Below are positions 35,223-44,630 of a stretch of DNA of 64,000 nt, in pieces; position 1 is the first letter of the stretch, and each line of letters begins with the position of its first letter. The DNA is from Sphingobacteriaceae bacterium. GTDB taxonomy: Bacteria; Bacteroidota; Bacteroidia; B-17B0; Aurantibacillaceae. The position numbers and the translations under genes were made by a program. A model generated the notes under the pieces. That model searched no databases. It had not been told where the DNA came from and was given only the letters and a program-made list of their open reading frames with translations. The stretch is from the NCBI GenBank assembly GCA_016715905.1, contig JADJXI010000017.1, forward strand, positions 310,001-374,000. The letters run 5' to 3'.

Positions 35223-36734
35223 TTGCATTTTAAATACTACATAAAAACTTTTCTTCTAAGTGCTTGCATTTTCTTGTTACAATGTAATAATGAAATTAAT
35301 AATAATAAAAACGAAAAGGTGCTCATCTGGGAAGAAAAATTTATGCAACTCCTAAAAGACACCTCCAAGGTAAACCCACTTGTTGATTCTCTAAAAAAAG
35401 AATTCCTTTCCGCAAAAACGGACTCAAGCGCCATAAAAATTGCCATTGAGCTTTCTTTTCGTTGGTTAAATGAGTCCAGTTTATATTTAGGAGAGCAAGC
35501 TTATTTACAAAGCAAAAAAATTGGTTTTGCCTCTGGCGAAAGTGAAGCGCTTTGCAGAATGGGTACAGCCGCACATCGCATGGGAAAAACAACCGAATCG
35601 TTTGAATATTTTAAAGAGAGCATTAAGGTAGCGGACGAATTCGGTTTGAAAAAGCAAAAAGCACAAACCTTGGCATTTTATGGAAACCTTTTACAAGGAC
35701 TTCAAACACACGGCAAGGCTTATAAAAATTTTCAGGAAGCCCTGGATTTAAGCAGGCAGGTTGGTGACTATAACACCATTGCCTTTGCACTTTTTGCGCT
35801 GGCCGATATTCAAATGGAAAGGAATGAACCCAAACCGGCTAAAATAAACTATGATAGTGCTTTGGTAAATGCTATTAAAGCAAAAAATCTTGGATACGAA
35901 TCTTATTGCTATTCGCAGCTTTCTAAAGTCTACAGGATGGAAAATGATTATCCAATGGCCTTGGAATACATCCGGCGATCAATAGCTATTGCTAATAAAA
36001 CCGGCATTGATTTACGAATCAGCATGGGATTACAAAATATAGCTGAATTATATCTTAAAATGAATTTACAGGATAGTGCTATCGAATATTTTAACCAATC
36101 GTTGGCCTTCGCAAAAAAAAGAAATTTAGCATTTCATGTTATTTCCAGTCAATACTCCATTGCTAAATTTTACATTCATTTAAAAAATAAAGACAGTGCA
36201 TTAAAATATATTACTCTTCATGAAAAAATTAGCAATAAAATTAATAGAGAAAGCGAAATAAGTAAATCGCATCAGTTAAAATATTATTATTATAAAGAAA
36301 TCGGAGATACCAAAAACGCCCTTTATTGGTTTGAACAATTTACTGCCGTACAAAACGATATTCACAAAAAAGAACAATTGGAGGCCTTTGCTTCAATGGA
36401 GCTTGAATTAAATAAAGAACAGCTTGAAAATGATAAAAATAAACAAGCGTTAGAAATTAGTTTACAAAAGAAAATAAAAAATATATTCACAATTGGATTT
36501 GTTTTAATTCTTTTTTTATCCATGTTAATTTTTAGAAGTTTAATGCAAAATAAAAAGGCTAAAAAAATTATAGAAGAAAAAAATATTGAAAACGAAAAAC
36601 AAAAAAACACACTTGAAGTTAAAAACAAAGAGATAACTGACTCTATCTATTACGCACGTCGAATTCAACTAGCACAAATCCCTTCTGAAAAAAGAGTTGA
36701 AAAAATGATAGATAAAACTAAAGAAAAAGATTAA
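35223..36734 (+). CDS. TPR / single-TM / signalling-helix tail protein, predicted lipoprotein (family member H)
   Basis: Predicted 503 residues from TTG 35223, three bases after member G. The N-terminus ends in a lipobox-like LLQC (CIFLLQCNN), so the mature protein may be lipid-modified at Cys, unlike other members. TPR-like helices occupy about 75-370, with less regular consensus than elsewhere. A basic coiled coil precedes the transmembrane helix (about 420-438, IGFVLILFLSMLIF). The cytoplasmic tail is KNKEITDSIYYARRIQLAQIPSEKRV plus 10 charged residues, so the core motif is retained although the rest has diverged. The stop overlaps the convergent metallophosphoesterase stop in a TTAA. Confidence 0.84.
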   Translation: MHFKYYIKTFLLSACIFLLQCNNEINNNKNEKVLIWEEKFMQLLKDTSKVNPLVDSLKKEFLSAKTDSSAIKIAIELSFRWLNESSLYLGEQAYLQSKKIGFASGESEALCRMGTAAHRMGKTTESFEYFKESIKVADEFGLKKQKAQTLAFYGNLLQGLQTHGKAYKNFQEALDLSRQVGDYNTIAFALFALADIQMERNEPKPAKINYDSALVNAIKAKNLGYESYCYSQLSKVYRMENDYPMALEYIRRSIAIANKTGIDLRISMGLQNIAELYLKMNLQDSAIEYFNQSLAFAKKRNLAFHVISSQYSIAKFYIHLKNKDSALKYITLHEKISNKINRESEISKSHQLKYYYYKEIGDTKNALYWFEQFTAVQNDIHKKEQLEAFASMELELNKEQLENDKNKQALEISLQKKIKNIFTIGFVLILFLSMLIFRSLMQNKKAKKIIEEKNIENEKQKNTLEVKNKEITDSIYYARRIQLAQIPSEKRVEKMIDKTKEKD

Positions 36735-37975
36735 ACTTTTTTTAATTCCATAACGGTAATCTCGGGCCAAATACCCAATCTCCCCGGGTAACCCAAAAAT
36801 CCCAAACCTCGGTTTACATATAAAAACTGCTCCCCACTTTTGTATAAACCGGCCCATTGCTTATAAAAATATTTTACGGGACTCCATTTAAATCCCGGAA
36901 TTTCTATGCCAAATTGCATACCGTGAGTATGTCCGCTTAAAGTCAAATCAACATCGCGGTAATCGGCTTGTACCTGTTTTTCCCAATGGCTTGGGTCATG
37001 ACTCATCAAAATTTTAAACGGGTACGATTCTGTTCCTTTGTGCGCATCTTCCATTTTCCCGTATTTAGGAAAGTGCATGTTTCCTCCCCAGTTCTCAATA
37101 CCTAACAAAGCTATTTTTTCACCATTCTTCTCTAAGGCCACATGTTCATTCATTAATAATTTCCAGCCTGCATTAGCGTGAACAGCCATTAAGTTTTCCA
37201 GATTTTTACGCTTCGCTTCAGCACTCTCCCATTGTACATAATCTCCATAATCGTGATTGCCAAGTACCGAAAACACCCCATGCGGAGCTTTTAATTTCGC
37301 ATAAATCTCTTCAAATCCTTGCGTCTCCTCCGCTTTATTATTAACTAAATCCCCGGTAAATAAAATCAAATCAGCCCCTTGCTTCATAACAATATCAAAT
37401 GCTTCTTGAAGCGCTGAATTATTTAAGAAAGAACCCGTGTGAATATCGGAAATCTGTACAATTTTAAATCCATCGAAAGAATCAGGAATTTTTGAAGAGG
37501 GCACCTTTACCTGATGAATTTTATATTTATAGGCTCCTTTAAAAATTCCATATAAAAAACCAACAGCGGGTATAACCGTAAATGTAACAGCCAACTGACT
37601 CATAAACTTTAATCGGGAAATTTTATAAACACCTTCTTCTACCACTTCCTTTTTAACTGTTATCAATTTAAACAACCACCTGAAAAAACGAATGATGTCA
37701 TCTATCAATAAAAAATTACATCCTATCAGCTTACAAACAAATAAAATAAGGCTAATGGCCATTACCATTCTAAAAAAACCATTCCAATTGGGAGGGGGGT
37801 AAATAAAGGCCGCAATTCCAATTAAAAAACTCAGGGCCGTAAACCCATAGGCGGTATATAAAATAAGGTCCCTTTTAATCCCCGTTAGGTCAATAACAAA
37901 GGTTTTCACGGCCTGTAAAAAGTAAAATTCTATTACGGCTACAACTAAAAATATAAGTATACTACTCCCAAACAT
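36731..37975 (-). CDS. Membrane-anchored calcineurin-like metallophosphoesterase (YkuE/YaeI-like)
   Basis: Predicted 414 residues from an ATG. The N-terminal half has about four to five membrane helices (residues 1-150), including VVAVIEFYFLQAV and VIPAVGFLYGI. The catalytic domain follows with the dimetal motifs in order: QISDIHTGSF, FTGDLVNNKAEE, VLGNHDYGDY and LSGHTHGMQFG. It ends with the conserved VNRGLGFLGYPGRLGIWPEI segment of this subgroup. Homologues hydrolyse phosphodiesters or act on lipid-linked phosphates; the substrate here is unknown. It is monocistronic by context, convergent with member H (4-base overlap) and divergent from the ligase gene. Confidence 0.92.
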   Translation of the reverse strand: MFGSSILIFLVVAVIEFYFLQAVKTFVIDLTGIKRDLILYTAYGFTALSFLIGIAAFIYPPPNWNGFFRMVMAISLILFVCKLIGCNFLLIDDIIRFFRWLFKLITVKKEVVEEGVYKISRLKFMSQLAVTFTVIPAVGFLYGIFKGAYKYKIHQVKVPSSKIPDSFDGFKIVQISDIHTGSFLNNSALQEAFDIVMKQGADLILFTGDLVNNKAEETQGFEEIYAKLKAPHGVFSVLGNHDYGDYVQWESAEAKRKNLENLMAVHANAGWKLLMNEHVALEKNGEKIALLGIENWGGNMHFPKYGKMEDAHKGTESYPFKILMSHDPSHWEKQVQADYRDVDLTLSGHTHGMQFGIEIPGFKWSPVKYFYKQWAGLYKSGEQFLYVNRGLGFLGYPGRLGIWPEITVMELKKV

Positions 37976-38060
37976 GATAGGAAAACAAATGTAATTATTC
38001 CTTTTTTTACAAACATTCTTATTCTACAAACCAATGTTAATTATTTCCAAAATAGCCCTG

Positions 38061-38089
38061 TTTCAACACCGGGCATTCTTTTATCTTTG
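38061..38089 (+). promoter_or_regulatory. Candidate promoter for the double D-Ala-D-Ala ligase
   Basis: TATCTTTG at 38082-38089 matches the -7 consensus, and TTTC at 38061-38064 lies 17 bases upstream as an imperfect -33. The start codon is 23 bases downstream of the -7 element. Confidence 0.45.
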
Positions 38090-38112
38090 AATGATTATAG
38101 ACCTTTGATTGT

Positions 38113-40833
38113 ATGAGCAAAAAACTTAAAGTAGGCATTGTATTTGGTGGGCAAAGTAAGGAACGTGAAATTTCATTTGCCGGTGGAAGAACTGTTTACG
38201 ACAATCTCAATAAATCTATATTTGAGGCAACCCCTATTTTTATTGACAGCTTCGGAAATTTTATAGAATTAAACTGGGAGTTTGTTTATAAAGGTACTAT
38301 TCGTGACTTTTACCCCCCGGTAGATTTTTTACCCGGCGGTTCGCCATTTCAACTTTATGCTGAAAATTTAGGTGCTCTGAGTCAAGAACAACAAAATGCA
38401 CTCATTTCTAAAATCGGAAAAAGACTTTCTATAGTAGAATTAAAACAAAAAATTGACTTCGCATTTTTGTGTTTACACGGGCCTTACGGTGAAGACGGAA
38501 GAATACAAGGTTTGTTTGAATATGTACAAATACCCTACAGCGGCTCCGGAATATTAGCCTCTGCTATAGGAATTGATAAAAGTGTACAAAAAGAATTAAT
38601 GGTAAACAAGGGATTTAATAGCCCTAAATATTTAACCATTGCTAAAAAAGATTGGATTGAAGGAAAAATAAAAAATATTGTAGAGCTGGTTAAAAGCAAA
38701 GTGGGTTTTCCATGTGTGATAAAACCGGCTAATCAGGGTTCCAGTATTGGGGTAAGTATTTTAAATAATCCCAATGAGCTAGAATTAATGAGCGCCATCG
38801 AAAAAGCTTTGTTCACTAAATGGATGGACGCCAAAGCGTGGGAAACATTAACATCTGAGCAGAAAATAAATTTTATTAAAACGCTGAGTGATATCAGAGA
38901 GGGAATTGGAATGCCCATTCAAATTACATTTCCAAAAGAATTAAATTCACCTGTACTGTATGATCCCAATAAATTAATAGAGTATTTAGATGCTCATCTA
39001 AAAGCTGAATTACTTCCCACAAAAGAAAATGGATTTGTGCTGGAAAGTTTAGACGGAGAAAGTACGGTGCTAATTGAAGAGTTTATAGATGGAAAAGAGT
39101 TTAGTTGTATTGTATTGGAAAATGAAGAGGGAAAGGCCATAGCACTACCACCAACAGAAATCAGAAAAGGAAAAGAATTATTTGATTACCGCAGTAAATA
39201 CTTACCGGGATTATCCCGAAAAATAACTCCAATTGATTTACCGGATACGCAGATTGAAGCTATACGAATGGAGTGCGAAAAACTATTTGGTGAATTGCAT
39301 TTTGATGTATATGCCCGAATTGATGGATTTCTAAGTAAATCGGGTAAAATATTTTTAAATGATCCAAACACCACCAGCGGAATGATGCCGTCCTCTTTCT
39401 TTTTTCATCAGGCTGCCGAAATAGGATTAAATCCTTCACAGTTTTTAACCTTCATTATTCGAACTTCTTTAGCTAAAAGATTTTTACAGTCTAAAGGTAA
39501 TACGCACTTTCAGAATCTGTTATCACAGCTGGATGCTTTAATTTTTAGTGATAAAAACGCCTTATCTAATAAAATTAATGTTGCGGTAATTTTAGGTGGT
39601 TATTCATCTGAACGACATATTTCTGTTGAAAGCGGAAGAAATGTATTTGAGAAATTAGCTTCTTCCGAAAAATATTTTCCAATCCCGGTTTTTCTTACGG
39701 GAAATGCGGAAGACCATCAAATGTATCAGCTCCCTATCAATTTATTATTAAAAGACAACGCAGATGACATAAAAGAAAAAGTAGAAAACTTCAAAATTCA
39801 TCCTGTGATAGAAAATATCCGAAAGCAATGTGAATCCATTACTCAAAAATATGCGGCCGCTAATTTAATATCAGCACCTGAAAAAATAACCTATCAAAAC
39901 CTAAAAGATAAAGCTCAACAAGTATTTATTGCCCTACATGGCAGGCCGGGAGAAGACGGAGCCGTGCAGGAAAAGCTTGAAGTAATTGGCCTGCCTTACA
40001 ACGGATCTGACAGGGAAAGTTCATCATTAACCATTGATAAATATAAAACAAACGAAATTTTAAAAGCAAATGGATTTTTGGTCGCCGAACACGCCCTGGT
40101 AAGTAAAGTAATGTGGGAGAAAAATAAAACAGAAGTAGAAACTCTTTTAAATAACACCATTAAATATCCTTTTATCGCCAAACCTGTTGATGATGGGTGT
40201 AGTAGCGCGGTGAAAAAAATTAAAACCTTTGCTGAGTTTGAGGCATTTTGTAAACTTATATTTCGAAGTGATGATTTGTTGGATGCGGCAGCTTCTGAGC
40301 TCCTACACATAAAAGCAAAAGAAGAATTCCCTCAAAAAAATGTAATACTGGTTGAAGAATTAATTAGCAAAAAAGACGCCACACACTTTTTAGAAATTAC
40401 CGGCGGAATGCTAACGAGATTTAACGAGAAACATCAAATTGAATATGAAGTTTTTGAAGCTTCAGAAGCATTGGCTGACGGAGATGTTTTAAGTTTGGAA
40501 GAAAAGTTTTTAGCCGGACAAGGACAAAATATTACTCCGGCACGTTATTCAAAAAACTCTTTTGAGCGTCAGAAAATCAGTGATGAAGTTAAAAAACAAC
40601 TTGGTGCTGCCGCAAAAGTACTTGGTGTAACGGGTTATTGCAGAATTGATGCTTTTGTAAGAATTTTTGAAAACTGCAAAACAGAAGTAATTTTTATTGA
40701 AGTAAATTCTTTACCCGGCATGACGCCTGCAACCTGCATCTTTCATCAGGCAGCAATCAACCAATACAAACCTTACGAATTTATAGATAAAATTTTAGGA
40801 TTTGGTAACGCCCGATTAATTGGTGTAAAGTAA
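38113..40833 (+). CDS. Tandem (double) D-alanine--D-alanine ligase-like protein
   Basis: Predicted 906 residues from an ATG, over twice the usual 300-370 of Ddl. Two ATP-grasp ligase units are fused. The first (about 1-480) has VGIVFGGQSKEREISFAGGR, LHGPYGEDGRIQGLFEYVQI and PYSGSG, but its metal-binding E-x-N is replaced by D-P-N in FLNDPNTTSGMM. The second (about 489-906) has VAVILGGYSSERHISVESGR, LHGRPGEDGAVQEKLEV, PYNGSD and an intact metal motif in FIEVNSLPGMTPATCIF. Each unit also holds a 60-90 residue insert. The second half may carry catalysis while the first may be altered or regulatory; this is inference. Product is the D-Ala-D-Ala dipeptide for peptidoglycan, or a related dipeptide. 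No ordinary ddl is in the window. Confidence 0.88.
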   Translation: MSKKLKVGIVFGGQSKEREISFAGGRTVYDNLNKSIFEATPIFIDSFGNFIELNWEFVYKGTIRDFYPPVDFLPGGSPFQLYAENLGALSQEQQNALISKIGKRLSIVELKQKIDFAFLCLHGPYGEDGRIQGLFEYVQIPYSGSGILASAIGIDKSVQKELMVNKGFNSPKYLTIAKKDWIEGKIKNIVELVKSKVGFPCVIKPANQGSSIGVSILNNPNELELMSAIEKALFTKWMDAKAWETLTSEQKINFIKTLSDIREGIGMPIQITFPKELNSPVLYDPNKLIEYLDAHLKAELLPTKENGFVLESLDGESTVLIEEFIDGKEFSCIVLENEEGKAIALPPTEIRKGKELFDYRSKYLPGLSRKITPIDLPDTQIEAIRMECEKLFGELHFDVYARIDGFLSKSGKIFLNDPNTTSGMMPSSFFFHQAAEIGLNPSQFLTFIIRTSLAKRFLQSKGNTHFQNLLSQLDALIFSDKNALSNKINVAVILGGYSSERHISVESGRNVFEKLASSEKYFPIPVFLTGNAEDHQMYQLPINLLLKDNADDIKEKVENFKIHPVIENIRKQCESITQKYAAANLISAPEKITYQNLKDKAQQVFIALHGRPGEDGAVQEKLEVIGLPYNGSDRESSSLTIDKYKTNEILKANGFLVAEHALVSKVMWEKNKTEVETLLNNTIKYPFIAKPVDDGCSSAVKKIKTFAEFEAFCKLIFRSDDLLDAAASELLHIKAKEEFPQKNVILVEELISKKDATHFLEITGGMLTRFNEKHQIEYEVFEASEALADGDVLSLEEKFLAGQGQNITPARYSKNSFERQKISDEVKKQLGAAAKVLGVTGYCRIDAFVRIFENCKTEVIFIEVNSLPGMTPATCIFHQAAINQYKPYEFIDKILGFGNARLIGVK

Positions 40834-40860
40834 TGAGGATTCGTTTTGAAATTTGAATCT

Positions 40861-41772
40861 TTAAATTTTAATCCAGCTTTCCGGGAATATATTTCGAGGT
40901 GACAATTCGAAAGTAGAATTAACCCATTCTATTGGAGCTATTATTTTTTTGTCTTGGTGCTTTCCTAAATACGCCCCCCACCAAGAAAAAGTGCTGTTTG
41001 AGGTAATATAACTTTTACATATACTCATTAAATGCAAATCAGCAGCCATTCCTTTTTTAGATTTTTCGGTTTCAACAAAAACGGCATTAGTAATGAAGTC
41101 CAAATTCTTTTTACACCAATCTAAATCTTCTGAAAAAATAAAAAATTTACAATTTTTATTTTCGTTAATAAAATAATTAATCGCTTTTTGATAATATTCA
41201 ATACTCAGTGTATTATAACCCAAATGCACTCGCTTAACCTTTTTTTGATTGTCCAATACAACGTCTTCCCTGCGAACATGCAAAGAAACCGCATAATTAC
41301 TATTTAAAATTTCCCGTTCGTAATTAGAATTAGTAAGCAATTCTTCCTTTATAGTCAATTCATTTATAATTTCTCCTCTACATGCTTCAAAATACTTTTC
41401 GCTTTGCCAACGCCCAACAACACAGGCATTATCTGAAGTTTCTAAATAGACTGGATTAAAAAGATTCCCCTCTTGAATAATCAAATTTCTGGGATGAACG
41501 AATTTTTGAAATTTGTAAAGTAATCTTTGAAAAATATTACCATTAGGATACCCATTATAAAAAGCAATTTCATTTTCATTAGCTAATTCATATTTAAAAT
41601 TGAAAATATCCAGTTCAAAATCTCTTTTTATGGCATTGTCAGCATTATTGGAAGAGTTTAATAAGGTAAGGTCTAATTTTAAAACAGTGTTGTTTTTGAG
41701 TGCAAGTGTTTTACCAAACGCATATTGAAACATTTGATTCCCTAATCCTCCTTGTAATCTTACTATGATCAT
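40861..41772 (-). CDS. GT11-family alpha-1,2-fucosyltransferase-like glycosyltransferase
   Basis: Predicted 303 residues from an ATG. GT11 enzymes transfer fucose from GDP-fucose to galactose in surface glycans. The N-terminal IIVRLQGGLGNQMFQYAFG is the family hallmark. Further motifs are SLHVRREDVV (equivalent of the HxRRxD nucleotide-sugar site), FFIFSEDLDWCKKNL and SICKSYITSNSTFSWWGAYL. There is no signal peptide or membrane helix, so it is a cytoplasmic enzyme on the inner face. Length is typical. It is 4 bases downstream of the S9 peptidase gene but probably unrelated to it. No GDP-fucose synthesis genes are in the window. Acceptor unknown. Confidence 0.93.
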   Translation of the reverse strand: MIIVRLQGGLGNQMFQYAFGKTLALKNNTVLKLDLTLLNSSNNADNAIKRDFELDIFNFKYELANENEIAFYNGYPNGNIFQRLLYKFQKFVHPRNLIIQEGNLFNPVYLETSDNACVVGRWQSEKYFEACRGEIINELTIKEELLTNSNYEREILNSNYAVSLHVRREDVVLDNQKKVKRVHLGYNTLSIEYYQKAINYFINENKNCKFFIFSEDLDWCKKNLDFITNAVFVETEKSKKGMAADLHLMSICKSYITSNSTFSWWGAYLGKHQDKKIIAPIEWVNSTFELSPRNIFPESWIKI

Positions 41773-41776
41773 TTAT

Positions 41777-43912
41777 TTACAAATTATCAATAAAATAATT
41801 GCAAACTTTTTCCATTAAATGTACCCTGTCCTTGCCAAGCACATTATGCTCATGGCCGGGATAAACATAATAATCAAGTTGTACCCCCTTTTCAACTGCC
41901 TTTTTCTGATATAAAATGCTGTGTTGCCAAACTACCACATTATCTTGGGCACCGTGAATCATTAATAATTTACCTTTCAGGTTTTGAACATGATTTAATA
42001 AATTATTTTTTTCATAGCCCTCTTTATTCTCCTGCGGCGTATCCATATAACGTTCTCCATACATGATTTCATAATAACTCCAGTCGATCACCGGACCGCC
42101 GGCCACGCCTACTTTATATACTCCCGGATTACGGGTCATTAACGAAGTGGTCATAAACCCCCCATAACTCCAGCCATGCACGCCAATTCTGTTTGCATCA
42201 ACATAGGGTAACGATTTGAGATATTCAACTCCTTTTAACTGGTCTTCCATTTCGCAAGTTCCAATTTGTCGGTGAATTGCCTGCTCCCAAGCTTTACCTC
42301 TATAAGAAGTTCCTCTTCCATCTAAAGTAAAAACTATAAATCCTTTTTGCGCCATGTATTGATACCATAATTCTCCTCCCGCCATCCAGGTATTGGTTAC
42401 CTGTTGTGAATGGGGACCATTATACAAATACACTAAAACCGGATATTTTTTTGTGCTGTCAAAATTGACCGGCCAAAACATTCTACTGTATAAATCTACG
42501 TTTTCTTTATTCTTTAAGGTAAACATTTTCCACTTGCCCAATTGATACTCGTTTACCGGATTATCTGCCTTAAAAATATTTTTTGAGCTTGCGTTTTTTA
42601 CCTGAATTACATTGTATTCGCGTGGAATATTACACGACGTGAAGTTGTCAATTATAAAAGTTTTGTTTTCGTTTAAAAAACATGAATGAAAGCCGTTTCC
42701 TGAGGTAAGGCGTTTTACTTGTCCGCTTTTAATATTTACGCTGTAAAAATCTTGATTCACCGGCGATTGTTCATTTGCGTGAAAAAAGGCCCATTCACCT
42801 TTCTCATCGAAACCATTAAATTCTTTTACTTCCCAGTTTCCTTTGGTAAGTTGTTTTAACTCCTTTCCATTTCTGTCGTATAAATATAAGTGGTTGTACC
42901 CATCTTTCCGGCTATGCCATATAAATTGTGAGGAATTATTCTTTAAAAAAAACATAGGTTTTTGTGGCTCAACGTATTTATCATCCTTTTCTTCAAATAG
43001 GGTTTTAACATATTTGCCGTCGCTCACATTATACTCATTTAATTTAAAATGATTTTGTTCTCGATTTAAAACAGCGATATATATTTTTGTTTCATCGGGA
43101 CTCCAAGAAACGTTAGTTAAATACTGGTCTTTAGGGCCTTCTGTTTGCAGGTAAATTGTAGTTTTAGTGGTAAGATTATAAACACCTAAGGTTACGTAAT
43201 GACTTTTATTACCGGCCATGGGGTATTTCATGTTTTTATTCTGAGCGGGGTAAGTGGTCCAATCTATAATGGGATAATCTGTTACGTCTGATTGATCCAT
43301 TCGGTAAAAAGCCAGAAAATTACTTTTAGGCGACCAATAGGTTCCTTTGTGAATGCCAAACTCGTCTCGGTGCACACTAGTTCCATAAACTACATTATAG
43401 CTACCATCCTTTGTGATTTGGATTTCTTCCTTTTCTTTCCCTATGAACAAATTATTCTCTCTGGTAAAAGCCACTTGTTTTTTATCCGGTGATTCTTCCC
43501 TATTCTCTTCTGAAAAAAACGGAAACTCTTTAATGCCGGTTTGTTTTGATTTTATGTTGTAGGTAAAAAATTCTCCTTTATTATTCGGGAAAAAAAACCG
43601 GGTTGCGTCTATCCAAGCTATATTAGGAAAATCACTTAATGAATCTGACTTTCCTTTTAGTGCAGCATTGATATCATTCAATTTAATTTCATTTACTTTT
43701 TTGGCCGAACCATTATCATAGATGGAAAGTGAAGTGTTTTCAACGTAAGCATATTGTTGAGTGCCCGGTATAAATTGAAAATTTTTTAATCGGGCCGGAG
43801 CTAAACTTGTTCTGCCTTTCAATACCGCTTCTTTCACTGTCAATAACTTCTGTTGTGCCAAAAAAACGGAGGCGTTTAATACTAAAAATATTAATAATGC
43901 TGTTTTTTTCAT
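41777..43912 (-). CDS. Prolyl oligopeptidase family S9 peptidase (DPP IV-like)
   Basis: Predicted 711 residues from an ATG. The signal peptide ends near VFLAQ. Residues about 40-470 form the N-terminal propeller of DPP IV (HRDEFGIHKGTYWSPKSNFL, VSWSPDETKIYIAVLNREQN). The alpha/beta hydrolase domain holds the triad Ser582 in GWSYGGFM, Asp657 in HGAQDNVV and His689 in YPGHEHNV. These exported serine peptidases release X-Pro dipeptides from peptides in the periplasm, aiding peptide use. It lies 1 base from GGGP synthase upstream and 4 bases from the GT11 gene downstream, all on the minus strand. Exact specificity (dipeptidyl versus other) is inferred from family only. Confidence 0.95.
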   Translation of the reverse strand: MKKTALLIFLVLNASVFLAQQKLLTVKEAVLKGRTSLAPARLKNFQFIPGTQQYAYVENTSLSIYDNGSAKKVNEIKLNDINAALKGKSDSLSDFPNIAWIDATRFFFPNNKGEFFTYNIKSKQTGIKEFPFFSEENREESPDKKQVAFTRENNLFIGKEKEEIQITKDGSYNVVYGTSVHRDEFGIHKGTYWSPKSNFLAFYRMDQSDVTDYPIIDWTTYPAQNKNMKYPMAGNKSHYVTLGVYNLTTKTTIYLQTEGPKDQYLTNVSWSPDETKIYIAVLNREQNHFKLNEYNVSDGKYVKTLFEEKDDKYVEPQKPMFFLKNNSSQFIWHSRKDGYNHLYLYDRNGKELKQLTKGNWEVKEFNGFDEKGEWAFFHANEQSPVNQDFYSVNIKSGQVKRLTSGNGFHSCFLNENKTFIIDNFTSCNIPREYNVIQVKNASSKNIFKADNPVNEYQLGKWKMFTLKNKENVDLYSRMFWPVNFDSTKKYPVLVYLYNGPHSQQVTNTWMAGGELWYQYMAQKGFIVFTLDGRGTSYRGKAWEQAIHRQIGTCEMEDQLKGVEYLKSLPYVDANRIGVHGWSYGGFMTTSLMTRNPGVYKVGVAGGPVIDWSYYEIMYGERYMDTPQENKEGYEKNNLLNHVQNLKGKLLMIHGAQDNVVVWQHSILYQKKAVEKGVQLDYYVYPGHEHNVLGKDRVHLMEKVCNYFIDNL

Positions 43913-43913
43913 A

Positions 43914-44630
43914 TTAATTAAATGCTTTACCTATTTCAATTATTAAATTACTATTTTTTTCAAGTGCGTTACCCACCACCACCAAATTGGCGCCGGCTTT
44001 TATTATTTGCTTTGCAGAGTTGAATGAGCTGATGCCTCCGCCTACAATTAAAGGAATATTTATATTTTTTTTAATTTTTTTTATTGTTTGGGCTTTAATT
44101 GTGTTTTTCGCGCCGCTTCCGGCTTCCAAATATATAGCCTTAAAACCTAATAGCTCTCCCGCAATACAGGTGTTTTTTATTAAATTTATTTGATTGTTTT
44201 TTAAAGGATTTGTTTTCGTCACTTTAGACGTGGTGCTTTTGTTGCCCCCATCAATCATCACATACGCTACCGGAATAGAAGGTAATTTATATTTTAAAAT
44301 ATAAGGTGCAGCTTTAATATGCTTATTTATTAAGTACTCCGGATTTCTGCCTGAAATTAAACTTAAAATAAAAATTCCGTCGGCTTCTTTACATAATTGC
44401 TTTTCGTCGCCGGGAAAAATAATAACCGGCAACTTTGTTATTTTTTTAATTTTTTGAATAGTAGATTTAAAATTATCTGACTTCAGTTTACTTCCTCCCA
44501 CCAAAAAGCAAGAGGCGCTGTTTAGTTCAGCCATTTTGATTAATTGCGGATTAAATTTATCCGGATCAATTAACACGGCCAACTGTGCTTTTTTAAAATT
44601 TAATTGCGTTATGAATTTTTTAAATTTCAT
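43914..44630 (-). CDS. Geranylgeranylglyceryl phosphate synthase (PcrB/GGGPS family)
   Basis: Predicted 238 residues from an ATG. The enzyme joins a prenyl diphosphate to glycerol-1-phosphate, the first step to ether lipids, and is known in archaea and in Bacteroidota. A TIM-barrel is indicated by LAVLIDPDKF near the N-terminus, CFLVGGSKLKSDNF, PVIIFPGDEKQLC, ISGRNPEYLINKHI, AIYLEAGSGAKNTI and the phosphate-binding IPLIVGGGISSFNSAKQI with AGANLVVVGNALEKN. It overlaps the phosphopantetheinyl transferase by 11 bases and is followed 1 base later by the S9 peptidase. The final lipid product in this organism is unknown. Confidence 0.93.
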   Translation of the reverse strand: MKFKKFITQLNFKKAQLAVLIDPDKFNPQLIKMAELNSASCFLVGGSKLKSDNFKSTIQKIKKITKLPVIIFPGDEKQLCKEADGIFILSLISGRNPEYLINKHIKAAPYILKYKLPSIPVAYVMIDGGNKSTTSKVTKTNPLKNNQINLIKNTCIAGELLGFKAIYLEAGSGAKNTIKAQTIKKIKKNINIPLIVGGGISSFNSAKQIIKAGANLVVVGNALEKNSNLIIEIGKAFN

